The notes below the pieces were generated by a model. That model was not told the DNA's origin, made no database searches, and saw only the letters and a program-made list of their open reading frames with translations. From positions 1 through 51,487 of the forward strand of contig NZ_LMQU01000004.1 in NCBI RefSeq assembly GCF_001425445.1: DNA of 51,487 bases, read 5' to 3'. Origin of the DNA: Devosia sp. Leaf420 (lineage in GTDB: Bacteria > Pseudomonadota > Alphaproteobacteria > Rhizobiales > Devosiaceae). Below are positions 8,292 through 18,906 of this stretch, piece after piece (position 1 is the stretch's first letter; each line of letters begins with the position of its first letter). The translations under genes and the position numbers were made by a program.

Positions 8292-9463
8292 CAGAGCTGG
8301 CATTTGAAGCCCCGTTGACCGCTGCGATCGTCAAGGGTGTCGTCGAACTCGAGCGGACAGCAAACGGCGTTGTCCTGCACCGTCTGCCGGCCAAGGCGCG
8401 GGCGCAGAATGACGACCCGCAACTGGCCATGGCCGAGGCACAACCTTCGGGTGTGCGGCTGGCGTTCAGGACTGCGGCACGTAAGGTCTCACTGACAGTC
8501 TTGACGACGCGGCGAGACTTTGTGGGCATGCCGGCGCGACCGCTCGGTGTTTACGAACTCTATGTCGATGGAGTTTTGGCGCAGCAGTTGAGTGCGGAAG
8601 GTGGGCGAACGCTGCGGATCGATATGCGTGCCGGCTCGACCGAAGTCGTCGATGGTCCGGCGGCGGTTCTGAGCTTTGATCTGCCGGCAGGCGACAAGCA
8701 GGTGGAAATCTGGCTGCCGCATAATGAGAGCATGGTGTTGCAGGCGCTGCACGCAGATGCTCCAATCAGTCCCGAACCTGTCGCAGGGCGGCCCGTCTGG
8801 CTGCATCATGGCAGTTCGATCAGTCAGGGGTCGAACGCGATTTTGCCAACCGGCATCTGGACGGTCTTCGCGGCGCGGCGGGCCGGGGTCGAATTGATCA
8901 ATCTGGGCTTTGGCGGCGGCGCCTTGCTTGATCCGTTTACGGCTCGGGCGATGCGCGACACAGCGGCGGACCTGATCAGCGTCAAGCTCGGGATCAATGT
9001 GGTCAATGCGGACCTGATGCGGCTGCGAGCCTTTGGGCCGGCGGTGCACGGGTTCCTCGACACGATCCGCGACGGTCACGAGGCGACGCCACTGCTGGTG
9101 ATCGGGCCGATCCACTGCCCCATTCATGAGGAGACGCCAGGCCCGCTGCAGTTCGATACTGCGGCGCTCGCCGAGGGGCGGGTCGGTTTTGTAGCAACGG
9201 GGCAAAGCGCTGAGGTTGCGGCGGGGAAGCTGAGCTTGCGGGTGATCCGGGAGCGGCTCAAAGCGATTGTGGAACAGCGGCAAAAGTCGGACCCGAATAT
9301 CCATTATCTCGATGGCGAGGCGCTCTATGGGCCAGACGACCATGCGCTTATGCCGCTGCCAGACCGGGTGCATCCCGATGCTGCGACGCAGCAAATGATG
9401 GGCGAGCGGTTTGCGACTCTGGTTTTCGAAGGCGGGGTCTTCGCTCCTCTCGCCGCGCACTAG
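8288..9463 (+). CDS. SGNH/GDSL-type hydrolase
   Basis: 391 residues, translationally coupled to the TetR gene by a 4-base overlap. Residues 1-165 look like a beta-rich N-terminal domain. The SGNH domain follows: block I HHGSSISQGSN with the nucleophile serine near 176-177, a glycine in GFGGGALL, the asparagine in KLGINVVN, and DRVHPDA near the C-terminus with the Asp/His pair. Such enzymes are esterases or acyl-hydrolases, often acting on carbohydrate esters. There is no signal peptide, so it is probably cytoplasmic. The substrate is not predictable. Confidence 0.82.
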   Translation: MTELAFEAPLTAAIVKGVVELERTANGVVLHRLPAKARAQNDDPQLAMAEAQPSGVRLAFRTAARKVSLTVLTTRRDFVGMPARPLGVYELYVDGVLAQQLSAEGGRTLRIDMRAGSTEVVDGPAAVLSFDLPAGDKQVEIWLPHNESMVLQALHADAPISPEPVAGRPVWLHHGSSISQGSNAILPTGIWTVFAARRAGVELINLGFGGGALLDPFTARAMRDTAADLISVKLGINVVNADLMRLRAFGPAVHGFLDTIRDGHEATPLLVIGPIHCPIHEETPGPLQFDTAALAEGRVGFVATGQSAEVAAGKLSLRVIRERLKAIVEQRQKSDPNIHYLDGEALYGPDDHALMPLPDRVHPDAATQQMMGERFATLVFEGGVFAPLAAH

Positions 9464-9518
9464 CCTTTGGTGGCGGATCGGCTCTAGTCTCATCGCAAAG
9501 CAAAAGGGATGAGGCGAG

Positions 9519-10262
9519 ATGAACAAGATCGATCTTGAGGGGCAGGTGGCGGTGGTCACTGGCGGGGCGCAAGGCATCGGTCTTGCGGTGGCGCGGCGAT
9601 TGATCGCGTCAGGCGCGGTGGTCAGCCTTTGGGATCGGGAAGCGGACCTTCTAGCGGAGACGAAAGAAGAGATCGGCGCGGCATCCACGCGCCTTGTCGA
9701 TATCGTCGACTATGCGGCAGTTGAGGCAGCGACGGCTGCGACCGAGCTCGCCCACGGGCGCATCGATATTCTGGTGCATTCGGCGGGGATCGCGGGGAAG
9801 AATGCGCCGCTCGACGAATATGAGCTCGATGAATGGCGGAGGGTGATCGATATCGATCTCAATGGCGCCTTTCACGTCAACCGCGCCATCCTGCCGGGAA
9901 TGAAGGCGCGGAACTATGGGCGCATCGTCAATATCGCCTCGATCGCGGCCAAGGAGGGCAACCCCAATGCCGCAGCTTATGCCGCGGCCAAGGCCGGCGT
10001 TATCGGCATGACCAAGGCGGTGGGCAAGGAAGTCGCGAAATATGACATCGCGATCAATGCCATCACGCCTGCGACGGCCAAGACCCGCATTCTCGACGAG
10101 CTAAAGCCCGATTTCATCGACTATATGCTAAGCCGGATTCCGCGCGGGCGGTTCCTCGAAGTCGAGGAAGTGGCCAATATGGTCTCCTGGCTGGTCAGCC
10201 GGGAAAACAGCTTTACGACCGCCTCGGTGTTCGACCTTTCTGGGGGACGGGCGACCTATTAG
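9519..10262 (+). CDS. Short-chain dehydrogenase/reductase (SDR)
   Basis: 247 residues, classical SDR. The cofactor motif TGGAQGIG is at residues 14-21, HSAG replaces the usual NNAG, the active-site serine is in IASIAAK, and YAAAK supplies Tyr/Lys. An aspartate after the second strand (LWDRE) suggests NAD(H) preference. Resemblance is to 3-oxoacyl-ACP reductase-like or sugar/alcohol dehydrogenases; the substrate is unknown. It has a GAGG ribosome site and lies 55 bases after the SGNH gene, so it may belong to the same TetR-controlled operon. Its end overlaps the convergent rluE-like gene by 50 bases. Confidence 0.88.
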   Translation: MNKIDLEGQVAVVTGGAQGIGLAVARRLIASGAVVSLWDREADLLAETKEEIGAASTRLVDIVDYAAVEAATAATELAHGRIDILVHSAGIAGKNAPLDEYELDEWRRVIDIDLNGAFHVNRAILPGMKARNYGRIVNIASIAAKEGNPNAAAYAAAKAGVIGMTKAVGKEVAKYDIAINAITPATAKTRILDELKPDFIDYMLSRIPRGRFLEVEEVANMVSWLVSRENSFTTASVFDLSGGRATY

Positions 10263-10836
10263 GCCGCGGCGGAGCCGATGAGCGCGCGGGCCGGGTAGGC
10301 GGCTCGACAAAGCGCCATTCGCCGGGCGCGAGGCCATCGAGTGTCCAATCGCCGATTCTCCAGCGCACGAGGCGCAGGGTTGGGTGGCCGACGGCGGCCG
10401 TCATGCGGCGCACCTGCCGGTTTCGGCCCTCGGTGATAGTGAGCGAGAGCCACTGGTCGGGGACACTCTTGCGGAAGCGAACAGGCGGATTGCGCGGCCA
10501 GAGATCGGGCCGGTCGATGCGCTCGACCTTTGCCGGCCGCGTGGGCCCGTCGTTGAGCGTGACGCCGGCGCGAAGATTTGCAAGGGCCTCGTCACTCGGC
10601 AGACCCTCGACTTGGACGAGATAGGTCTTTGGCATCTTGAAGCGCGGCGAGGCGATATGGGCCTGGAGCGCGCCGTCATCGGTCAGCAACAAAAGCCCTT
10701 CACTATCCTTGTCGAGCCGGCCTGCGGCGTAGACGTCGGGGACCTTGATATAGCCGGACAAAGTTTCCTCGGGCGTGCCGCCGGTGAATTGGGTCAGTAC
10801 GTCAAAAGGCTTGTTGAAGAGAATGAGCCGAGGCAT
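10213..10836 (-). CDS. rluE: 23S rRNA pseudouridine synthase, RluE type
   Basis: 207 residues of the RsuA/RluB/E/F family without an N-terminal S4 domain, the shape of RluE. Motifs: LFNKPFDVL at the N-terminus, [16 protein letters not shown] with the catalytic aspartate, and [10 protein letters not shown] plus GHPTLRLVR near the end. It isomerises a uridine in 23S rRNA to pseudouridine. The last 35 residues are a proline/arginine-rich tail that overlaps the SDR gene from the opposite strand, so the tail is probably not essential to the fold. Confidence 0.88.
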   Translation of the reverse strand: MPRLILFNKPFDVLTQFTGGTPEETLSGYIKVPDVYAAGRLDKDSEGLLLLTDDGALQAHIASPRFKMPKTYLVQVEGLPSDEALANLRAGVTLNDGPTRPAKVERIDRPDLWPRNPPVRFRKSVPDQWLSLTITEGRNRQVRRMTAAVGHPTLRLVRWRIGDWTLDGLAPGEWRFVEPPTRPARSSAPPRPNRSPVPQKGRTPRRS

Positions 10837-10964
10837 GGCGCCTGATACTGCGGCGCGGCCGCATTCGCAAGGCAGCTTACCAGCATCAAATCCAGCATTG
10901 CCCTTTTGTTGCCCACAAAGACTGGACTAACTTGGCTCAAACTTTGAGCCATCTTTGGGAGAGA

Positions 10965-12245
10965 ATGATGAAGCCTATCGGACCAGTGGCGCGACGGACG
11001 ACGCTCATGGCTTTTCTGGCCGCGGGCATCTTCGTTCCGGCGGCGCCGGCAATGGCGAGCGCGACATTCGACGCCTGTGCTGCCGAAGCGGCAAGCCAAT
11101 ATGAAGTCGGATACGAAAGCACCGGCCGGGAAACCTGGGACATCAATACCGCTACGGCCATCGAAGCCTGCAAAAAGGCGCTCGAGGCAGACCCGGATTC
11201 TTCTCAACTCAAAGGCTGGCTGGCGCGCGCTTATTTCGCCGATGGCAATTACGAGGACGCGGTGCCGCTGTTCGAAGAAGCCGCAGAGGGCGACAGCGTC
11301 GTCGCGCAGGCGATCTTTGGCGACATGCTGATTACTGGCGATGGCGTCGATGTCGATATGGAGCGCGGCGCGGAATTCTTGAAGCGCGGCGCCGAAGCCG
11401 GATTTGCCCTGGCGCAGAACAGCCTTGGCCTCTCCTATGATTTCGCCGAGGGTGTGGAGCAGGATTATAGCGAGGCGGCCCGGTGGTATCGCGCGGCGGC
11501 CGAGCAGGGCATGCCCAAGGCGCAGTCCAATCTTGGGCTGATGTATCAGGATGGGCTCGGCGTGCCGCAGGATTATGTGGCGGCGGCCGCCTGGTTCCAG
11601 CTGGCGGTGGATGCCGGCGACGTGTCGGCACACGTCAATCTCGGCAAGCTGATCCAGGATGGGCTAGGGCAAAAGAGCGACCCGAAGCGTGCGGCCGAAC
11701 TCTATAAGGTCGCGGCCGACGAGGGCGACATGTACGGCCAGAACAATCTCGCCTTTCTCTATGAGAACGGCGAAGGCGTAAAGCAGGACCTCAAGAAAGC
11801 GGCCGAACTCTATGAGCTGGCAGCCGAGCAGGGCATGGCGCTCGCCAAGCACAATCTGGCGCTGCTCTACGAAGACGGCCGTGGCGTAACGCAGGACTAT
11901 AACCGCGCGATAAAGCTCTATCGCGAAGCCGCGGAAGGCGGAGAAATGCGCGCGGCGGTCAATCTCGGCCTTCTCTACATGGACGGCACCGGTACCGATG
12001 TCGATTATGCCGAGGCGCTGAAATGGACGAAGATGGCCGCCGAACAGGGCCAGCCGATCGGGCTCAACAATATGGGCCATATCTATGAGAACGGCCTCGG
12101 CGTGCCGGTCGATGAGGCCAAGGCCAAGGACTATTACGAGCAATCGGCTGCGCAGGGCTATGATCTGGCCATTGATAATCTGGCCCGGCTGAACGAAGCG
12201 ACAAGCGGCTCGGGCAGCACCAGCGGAAAGACCAAGACGAAATAG
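10965..12245 (+). CDS. Secreted Sel1-like repeat (TPR-like) protein
   Basis: About 426 residues from ATG 10965 (a second ATG follows at once) with GGGAGA upstream; the 10932 extension is rejected. A signal peptide (LMAFLAAGIFVP, cut near AMA) sends it to the periplasm. Residues ~100-420 are about eight consecutive 36-residue Sel1 repeats, with the usual A-x2-LG-x2-Y-x2-G-x-GV-x2-D pattern (for example NSLGLSYDFAEGVEQDY). Sel1 proteins are scaffolds in signalling or envelope assembly, and alphaproteobacterial ones act in exopolysaccharide or stress pathways. A hairpin (10934-10950) precedes the ribosome site and a terminator follows. Confidence 0.88.
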   Translation: MMKPIGPVARRTTLMAFLAAGIFVPAAPAMASATFDACAAEAASQYEVGYESTGRETWDINTATAIEACKKALEADPDSSQLKGWLARAYFADGNYEDAVPLFEEAAEGDSVVAQAIFGDMLITGDGVDVDMERGAEFLKRGAEAGFALAQNSLGLSYDFAEGVEQDYSEAARWYRAAAEQGMPKAQSNLGLMYQDGLGVPQDYVAAAAWFQLAVDAGDVSAHVNLGKLIQDGLGQKSDPKRAAELYKVAADEGDMYGQNNLAFLYENGEGVKQDLKKAAELYELAAEQGMALAKHNLALLYEDGRGVTQDYNRAIKLYREAAEGGEMRAAVNLGLLYMDGTGTDVDYAEALKWTKMAAEQGQPIGLNNMGHIYENGLGVPVDEAKAKDYYEQSAAQGYDLAIDNLARLNEATSGSGSTSGKTKTK

Positions 12246-12269
12246 GTTTTTGCGATTTGTGACATTGAG

Positions 12270-12298
12270 CCGTCCGGTGATTTCCGGGCGGCTTTTTG
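12270..12298 (+). terminator. Terminator after Sel1-repeat gene
   Basis: Nine-base arms (12270-12278 and 12285-12293, with one G-U pair) are followed by TTTTTG. It also serves the convergent DUF599 gene region. Confidence 0.85.
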
Positions 12299-12305
12299 TT
12301 TGTGC

Positions 12306-13034
12306 CTAAAAGCCGCCGTCGCCGGACACTCTGACCTCGCCCTCTTTGAGCTTTTCGCGGTGGCGGGCAGCAATGACTGCCGCAGTGGCCGCGGTGCGGT
12401 GAGCCGTCGAGAAGAACTCGCGGTGGGCAATGATGAGAATGGTCACGAGGCAGGCCACGACCGCCAGCCATTCGGAGACGAACCAGGCGACGGTCGAGAC
12501 GGCAAAATAATAGGCGCGGATGCCGGAATTGAAGTTTTTGGCGCCAAGCCCATTCATGCGGGTGATGGCGTCGATTTCTTCTTCGCTCGTCACCCGATCA
12601 TGATCGAGCGCACCGAGCATAATGCAGAAATGGTTGAACTGACGCAGCGAGAGCGTGAAGGCAAAGAAGGCGAGCACAAACATGGTCAACATGACCATGA
12701 GATGGATTTGCACGTCGGCGACGGTGAAGGTGTGCTCGACAGAGAGCGTGCCGAGCGTGTCCATCACCGCGGGCACCTGGCCGAAGACGGCAAAGACCGC
12801 GAGCACCAGCAGCACTGAGGTCGAGGCGAGAAAACTCACCGACCCCATGATATTGCCCGACAGGATGGCGTCGAATGGCGTTTCGCGCCGGGTCGCATTG
12901 CTGACCCAGCGACGGCGCTGCATGTTCATGATGCTCGAGAGCGACGGGCGCCGCTTTTCGACAAGCGGCACCAGGAGATTATAGGCGTAATAGGCAAGGA
13001 GCGGAAAAAGCGAGGTGAAAAGCGTCGATGTCAC
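12306..13034 (-). CDS. DUF599 family inner-membrane protein
   Basis: About 242 residues from the GTG at 13034, which has a GGGGG ribosome site and gives the family's usual length of roughly 230. The longer reading overlaps the upstream gene and lacks family character. Predicted membrane helices: one at the N-terminus (LFPLLAYYAYNLL), two in the middle (SVSFLASTSVLLVLAVFAVFG and LMVMLTMFVLAFFAFT) and one near the end (AWFVSEWLAVVACLVTILII). The cytoplasmic IMNMQRRRWV motif is typical. The function of DUF599 is unknown. It starts 26 bases after the aldo/keto reductase stop and is probably in the same transcript. Confidence 0.82.
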   Translation of the reverse strand: MTSTLFTSLFPLLAYYAYNLLVPLVEKRRPSLSSIMNMQRRRWVSNATRRETPFDAILSGNIMGSVSFLASTSVLLVLAVFAVFGQVPAVMDTLGTLSVEHTFTVADVQIHLMVMLTMFVLAFFAFTLSLRQFNHFCIMLGALDHDRVTSEEEIDAITRMNGLGAKNFNSGIRAYYFAVSTVAWFVSEWLAVVACLVTILIIAHREFFSTAHRTAATAAVIAARHREKLKEGEVRVSGDGGF

Positions 13035-13060
13035 GTCGGGCCCCCAAACGTTTCGGCCGA

Positions 13061-14098
13061 TTATAGCGGACGCGGGTGGCGGCGATAGATGGCGTCGATG
13101 CCAGCGAGCACGTCCGGCGACAGCGTCAGGTCCTTGGCGCCGAGATTGACGGCCAATTGCTCGATGCTCGTAGCGCCGATGATGGTGGAGGTGGTGAAGG
13201 GACGCGAGCGGCAGAAGGCGATAGCCATTTGCGCGGGCTCTAGGCCATGGGCCTTGGCGAGAGCGAGATATTCGCGGGTCGCAGCTTCCGAAAATTCGTT
13301 CTGGCGCCAAAAGCCCTTTTGGTAATCCTTGCGGCTGCCCTTGGGATTGGCGTCATCGAGATATTTGCCCGTCAGCATGCCCGCAGCGAGCGGGGAATAG
13401 GCGAGGAGGCCGACATCTTCATGGTGGCTGAGTTCGGCCAGGTCATGATCGAAAAGCCGGCGGAGAAAATTGTATTCGTTCTGGACGGATGCGAGGCGAG
13501 GTAGGCCCTTGGCTTCGGCGATACGAAGCCACTGGGAAATGCCCCAGGTGGTTTCGTTGGAAACGCCAATCGCCCGGATCTTGCCGGCTTTAATGAGATC
13601 GCCGAGGACGTCGAGCATGTCTTCTAGATTGGCAAGAACGTCGGCAGTGTCCTGCTTTTCCGGGGCATAGCGCCAGTAGTTCTCGAAATGGTAGTGGCCG
13701 CGGCTCGCCCAATGGATCTGGTAGAGATCGATATAGTCGGTCTTTAAACGCTTGAGGCTGCCATCGAGCGCCTCGCGGAGGCTCGGGCCATCAGCCCGAC
13801 GGCCGCCGCGGAGGAAGCCGTTGCCACCGCCACCGATCTTGCTCGCCAGGACCCACTTGTCGCGATCATTGTTCGCCGCGAACCAATTGCCGATGATCTC
13901 CTCGGTGCGGCCCGAGGTTTCAGGGCTGCCGGGCACAGCATAGAGTTCGGCCGTGTCCATGAAATTGATGCCGGCATCGCGCGCCATGGCGATCTGGGCA
14001 TGGCCCTCGTCTTGGGTGTTCTGGCTGCCCCAGGTCATGGTGCCGAGGCAGATATCGGTGACGGCAATGCCGGTGCGGCCGAGTGTTTTCATATCCAT
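13061..14098 (-). CDS. Aldo/keto reductase (Tas/YajO-like)
   Basis: 345 residues forming a TIM-barrel aldo/keto reductase. Catalytic tetrad: Asp and Tyr in DTAELY, Lys in LASKIGG and His in QIHWAS. The N-terminus (LGTMTWGSQN) and the SPETSGRTEEIIGNW stretch are characteristic of the E. coli Tas-like branch. These NADPH-dependent enzymes reduce aldehydes or ketones; the physiological substrate is unknown. Starts at 14098 and 14092 are both possible (MDMKTLG). It is probably the first gene of an operon with the DUF599 gene. Confidence 0.88.
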   Translation of the reverse strand: MDMKTLGRTGIAVTDICLGTMTWGSQNTQDEGHAQIAMARDAGINFMDTAELYAVPGSPETSGRTEEIIGNWFAANNDRDKWVLASKIGGGGNGFLRGGRRADGPSLREALDGSLKRLKTDYIDLYQIHWASRGHYHFENYWRYAPEKQDTADVLANLEDMLDVLGDLIKAGKIRAIGVSNETTWGISQWLRIAEAKGLPRLASVQNEYNFLRRLFDHDLAELSHHEDVGLLAYSPLAAGMLTGKYLDDANPKGSRKDYQKGFWRQNEFSEAATREYLALAKAHGLEPAQMAIAFCRSRPFTTSTIIGATSIEQLAVNLGAKDLTLSPDVLAGIDAIYRRHPRPL

Positions 14099-14286
14099 GG
14101 CGCGTAATCCCGGTTCGAGTGACGAAGTGGCGCGACCCTAGACGGTGCGGTGCGCTTCGGAAACGGCAGGGGGCGCCCAAGGCGTTCGGGCGCAGAAGTT
14201 TTCCACATGCGCGCGGCAGGGAATGGCCATTTCCCGAGAGTTTTCCGCAACATGTCAAAAAAACGTCACTCATGCCGCTTTGGGGG

Positions 14287-14315
14287 TTGAGGTCTTCGAC
14301 GGTCCCCCCTATATA
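14287..14315 (+). promoter_or_regulatory. Promoter of the initiator tRNA gene
   Basis: A -35 box TTGAGG (14287-14292), a 17-base spacer and a -10 box TATATA (14310-14315), followed by a GC-rich discriminator. The tRNA 5' end lies 33 bases downstream. The spacing and strength suit a stable-RNA promoter. Confidence 0.65.
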
Positions 14316-14347
14316 GCCCTCACACAGCGCCGCGGCGCAGTGAATGA

Positions 14348-16003
<1,656 letters not shown>

Positions 16004-16159
16004 CCTGTCCGGTCTCCGCCAGATGGTCTTCAATGGCTTGCTGCTCGGCCAAGGCTTCCACGAAAGCCAGCAAGGCCGCGCGCGTCGCACTATGCTGCGG
16101 CGCGGGGCGCTTTGCTGTCAATCTAGGGGAGCTTGTGGTTGCGAGTGCCACTTTGGGTT

Positions 16160-16219
16160 TCACCGCGCACAATCCGCGCGCCGGGCCAGCAGTTCGTTGC
16201 TGTGGGCGGTGCCGCTCAT
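16160..16219 (-). CDS. Possible 19-residue leader-like peptide
   Basis: An ORF of 19 codons (MSGTAHSNELLARRADCAR) whose ATG overlaps the clamp stop (ATGA) and whose TGA overlaps the GTG of the next gene. It bridges two genes that would otherwise be separated by about 50 bases in a tightly packed operon. The only support is this double overlap; it may simply be a coupling leader. Confidence 0.3.
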   Translation of the reverse strand: MSGTAHSNELLARRADCAR

Positions 16220-17391
16220 GCTGCGGCTTCCCCATGGATGATGCCGATGCGCATGGGCATGAGGACTGCCAGGCGATCGTCGAGGTTAGGGCAGGTGAGA
16301 AGGGTCGGGCTGTTGCCATCTGTCATGCCAAACTGGAGGGTTTCGGCGCCGAAGTGCTCGATGACCTGGATGAAATAGTCCGGATTGTAGCCGATGGCGA
16401 AATCGGGCGGGTTGCTCTGAAGCACGGAATGGTGGCAGGCATCGCTGCCCGCGGCGCGGCCATCCTCGTTGCGAATGTTGAAGGTGGTTTCCGCCTCGGT
16501 GAAGGTGACCGTGAGCGCGCTATGGCGTTTGTCGGCGCGGACGGCGGCGTAGGCATTGCCGATGGCATCGGCGAGATCGTCGCTGTCATAGGACAGGACC
16601 GGGCTCGACTTGGGGATCATGCGCCACCAATCGGGATAGGTGCCTTCCAGAAGTTTGATGACAAAGCGCGTCGGGCCAAAGCTGGCGACGAGCCGATCTG
16701 CCGTGATTTCCAGATGGACTTCGGCCCATTCCTTGACCATGCGGCCGAGCTTATCGACTGCGCGCTTGGGCACGATGACCGCGGGCATGTCTTCGGGCAG
16801 ATCGGCAAGGCATTCGCGCGCCATCAGCTTGTAGCCATCGGTGGCGACGGCGCAGAGTTTTGGCGAAGTGGGCTGATAGCCCGGCATGAAGTGCCGAACG
16901 CTGCCGGAGAAAAGGTGCATGCCTTCGAGAACCGGATTGCGCACTTCTGACGTGGCGATGGCAAAGCCGCAGGTTTCGAAGAGATCGAAGAGGACGCGGC
17001 CTTCAGTGGTGAATGTCGAGCCAATATCGGCTTTGGAAATTGTCGGGAAGTTCTCGACGGGCTCAAGGATGGGCAGCACCTGGCGCGAGCGGGCACAGGT
17101 GATGACGATGCCGGCGCCTTCGCGGGCGAAGCGAGCGATGCCCCGATCAGTATAGCGCGACATGACATTGGAGAGGCGATCGGCCGGCACGACGACGGGC
17201 GGCATTTCGCCCTGGCATTCGACGGCCGTGGTGATCTCGACGAAATAATCGGTGGCGCGCATGGTGCACATGCCGCCGCCCGTTGTGATAAGAACATGGC
17301 CAATCACAGGATTTTCCTTGTTGCGCTCGACGGCGGCCATGACGCGATCGAGCGCCTGTTTGAACTCATTGGGAGCGACTTCGAAGGTCAT
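16216..17391 (-). CDS. Phage-encoded DNA polymerase III beta sliding clamp (DnaN-like)
   Basis: 391 residues, about the size of a full DnaN, with three similar domains. Typical clamp segments are visible: VLITTGG in the first domain, ATDGYKLMARE in the second, GTYPDWWRMIP at the second/third junction, and the C-terminal LAVLMPMRI that forms the partner-binding pocket in bacterial clamps. A clamp encircles DNA and tethers polymerase, ligase and mismatch proteins. The gene starts just after a small upstream gene and lies next to the recombinase in the leftward operon, away from the replication initiator. Host DnaN is presumably elsewhere; this copy would recruit or rewire replication to phage DNA. 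Confidence 0.85.
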   Translation of the reverse strand: MTFEVAPNEFKQALDRVMAAVERNKENPVIGHVLITTGGGMCTMRATDYFVEITTAVECQGEMPPVVVPADRLSNVMSRYTDRGIARFAREGAGIVITCARSRQVLPILEPVENFPTISKADIGSTFTTEGRVLFDLFETCGFAIATSEVRNPVLEGMHLFSGSVRHFMPGYQPTSPKLCAVATDGYKLMARECLADLPEDMPAVIVPKRAVDKLGRMVKEWAEVHLEITADRLVASFGPTRFVIKLLEGTYPDWWRMIPKSSPVLSYDSDDLADAIGNAYAAVRADKRHSALTVTFTEAETTFNIRNEDGRAAGSDACHHSVLQSNPPDFAIGYNPDYFIQVIEHFGAETLQFGMTDGNSPTLLTCPNLDDRLAVLMPMRIGIIHGEAAA

Positions 17392-17392
17392 A

Positions 17393-17719
17393 TCAGCGGT
17401 CCCTCATGCCAAGATCGCTGAGGCCTCGGAAACGCCTTCCGAGTGCTTTCTCCAAGTTCCAGAACATGTCCTCGTATTCGCGCCGTGCGAAGCGCGCAGC
17501 AGCTTCGCCTAGCGCGTTTATGTTGATCTCTTCTGGCGCTCTCAGGATTTGAACGCCGATCCGAGCATTGGCTTCGGCAATAACGACTTCCTTGGACATG
17601 GTTTGCAGCAATGCCCTTGCAGTGTCCTGCGAAAGCGTCTTCTCGCGTGCCCGGCGCAGAACTTCCGTCATCAGCGTTTCGTCTGGGATGGAGCCAAGAT
17701 CGATGACATCGCCGCTCAT
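17393..17719 (-). CDS. Hypothetical phage protein
   Basis: 108 residues from the ATG at 17719, which overlaps the stop of the HD-domain gene (ATGA). Mostly helical and charged, with no membrane segment. It has a TLSQDTARALLQTM segment and a C-terminal FARREYEDMFWNLEKALGRRF. No family is recognised. It lies directly before the clamp gene, so a role in replication or in clamp loading is conceivable but unsupported. Confidence 0.7.
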   Translation of the reverse strand: MSGDVIDLGSIPDETLMTEVLRRAREKTLSQDTARALLQTMSKEVVIAEANARIGVQILRAPEEININALGEAAARFARREYEDMFWNLEKALGRRFRGLSDLGMRDR

Positions 17720-18273
17720 TGAAGGCCTCCCGTCAGGCGCTCGAATTCTTCGAGGAATTCGGACTTGGCTTGCGCGGGGTGCCAATATTGCAGGGTGACG
17801 CCCAAGGGGCCGTGCTGCAGATCCCATGACACCACGCAGGGCGCCATGTTCTGCTGTTGCTCATCGGCGAGAATGGACTCGTCAGCGAACTTCACGATCG
17901 ACGACATATTGGGCGAGACGCCAAACTTGGAAGCCACCATCAGCCAGAGCCGGGCTTCGATGGCTTTGTAGTCGGTGAGGAAGGGTTTCACCGGACGCGG
18001 CACATCGACGAGGTAGGCTTCGGGCGCATCATGCAGGAGGGCGGTGAGCTGTTCTTCCTGGCTATATCCGTTCGCCTGCAGCCAGCGCGTCATCAGCACC
18101 GAATGTTCGGCGACCGAATAGAAGCGCAGGCAGTGGCCGGCATAGCGGCAGGCCATGGAGAGCGAGTGGGCGATATCCTCGATGTGGATTTCAGCGATGC
18201 GCGGATCGAGCGGCCAGAACTGGCGGCCGGAAACGGTCTGCATCCAATCGCCTTTGCGGGGAACGGCGTTCAT
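17716..18273 (-). CDS. HD-domain phosphohydrolase (YfbR-like)
   Basis: 185 residues from the ATG at 18273, with AAGGAG upstream and a 4-base overlap with the preceding gene. Metal-binding histidines and aspartates of the HD superfamily are present: His57 in SVAEHSVLM, the pair in LLHDAPEAY (His81-Asp82) and a later aspartate in KFADESILADE. This layout matches the YfbR-like 5'-nucleotidase/HD family common in phages of alphaproteobacteria. It probably dephosphorylates (deoxy)nucleotides and adjusts the pool for phage replication. The N-terminal SGRQFWPLDPR is the usual start of this phage subgroup. Confidence 0.82.
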   Translation of the reverse strand: MNAVPRKGDWMQTVSGRQFWPLDPRIAEIHIEDIAHSLSMACRYAGHCLRFYSVAEHSVLMTRWLQANGYSQEEQLTALLHDAPEAYLVDVPRPVKPFLTDYKAIEARLWLMVASKFGVSPNMSSIVKFADESILADEQQQNMAPCVVSWDLQHGPLGVTLQYWHPAQAKSEFLEEFERLTGGLQ

Positions 18274-18827
18274 GCTGCGATCTCCTTCTTGCGAAGGAAG
18301 CAGCTGACAGGGCCATCTTCGCCGTGCCACTTGCCTGCGAACTGCCAGCCATCGGGCACCTCCGGCACCCAGGCAGACAAGGTCGCGTCAGGAGTGCGCT
18401 CATAGCTTGCGAGGGCATCCTCGTTTTCTTCGTCCGTAAGACCTTGGTCAAAGAGATCGCCGAACTGACAGTCGAAGCCGTGTTCGATGGCGATGTGGTA
18501 AAGGTTCTGCCCCTCAATCGTGTAGAAGAACATGGCGGGCTGGATCTGGCCGCCGTGCAACTGGATAGGGGTTTCCGGCGCAGGCATAATTTCGGCAGGG
18601 CGGATCGGCCCCTTGTACAGGAGGGCATGGGCAGCGCGAATGTCCGACGCAGCCTTCTCTGCGAAATCGGCCATGTTGCCAGCGGCCTCTGCGGCCTGGT
18701 CTTGACGATCAGACCAGCACGACAAGCTGTCGAGTGCGTCCATGGCCTCACCTGCGAGGCGGCACCAGAGTTCGGATTGGCGCTCAGCTTCGGCGTAGGC
18801 GTCCTGCAGTTGTTCGATCGTCTGCAT
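18270..18827 (-). CDS. Hypothetical phage early protein
   Basis: 185 residues. The N-terminal half (1-70) is helical and probably coiled-coil (IEQLQDAYAEAERQSELW, then QAAEAAGNMADFAEKA). The C-terminal half has EDALASYERTPDATLSAWVPEVPDGWQFAGKWHGEDGP, a tryptophan-rich segment. No known domain is recognised. The ATG shares one base with the stop of the tiny membrane-peptide gene upstream (TGATG) and its own stop overlaps the HD gene, so it is part of a coupled translation chain. Confidence 0.72.
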   Translation of the reverse strand: MQTIEQLQDAYAEAERQSELWCRLAGEAMDALDSLSCWSDRQDQAAEAAGNMADFAEKAASDIRAAHALLYKGPIRPAEIMPAPETPIQLHGGQIQPAMFFYTIEGQNLYHIAIEHGFDCQFGDLFDQGLTDEENEDALASYERTPDATLSAWVPEVPDGWQFAGKWHGEDGPVSCFLRKKEIAA

Positions 18828-18904
18828 CAGAAAAACCCCATGAAAACGAGCGCCAGGACGGGCGGCACCGCGACGAAGGTGAAGAGCAGTTCAGCGCGGG
18901 CCAT
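18827..18904 (-). CDS. Tiny single-span membrane peptide
   Basis: A 25-residue ORF (MARAELLFTFVAVPPVLALV, then FMGFF). Apart from the first five residues it is hydrophobic and would span the membrane once. It starts 2 bases after the upstream gene's stop and its TGA shares a base with the next ATG, filling a gap that is otherwise empty in a fully packed operon. Too short for similarity judgement. It could modulate lysis, superinfection or a membrane partner. Confidence 0.55.
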   Translation of the reverse strand: MARAELLFTFVAVPPVLALVFMGFF

Positions 18905-18906
18905 GA

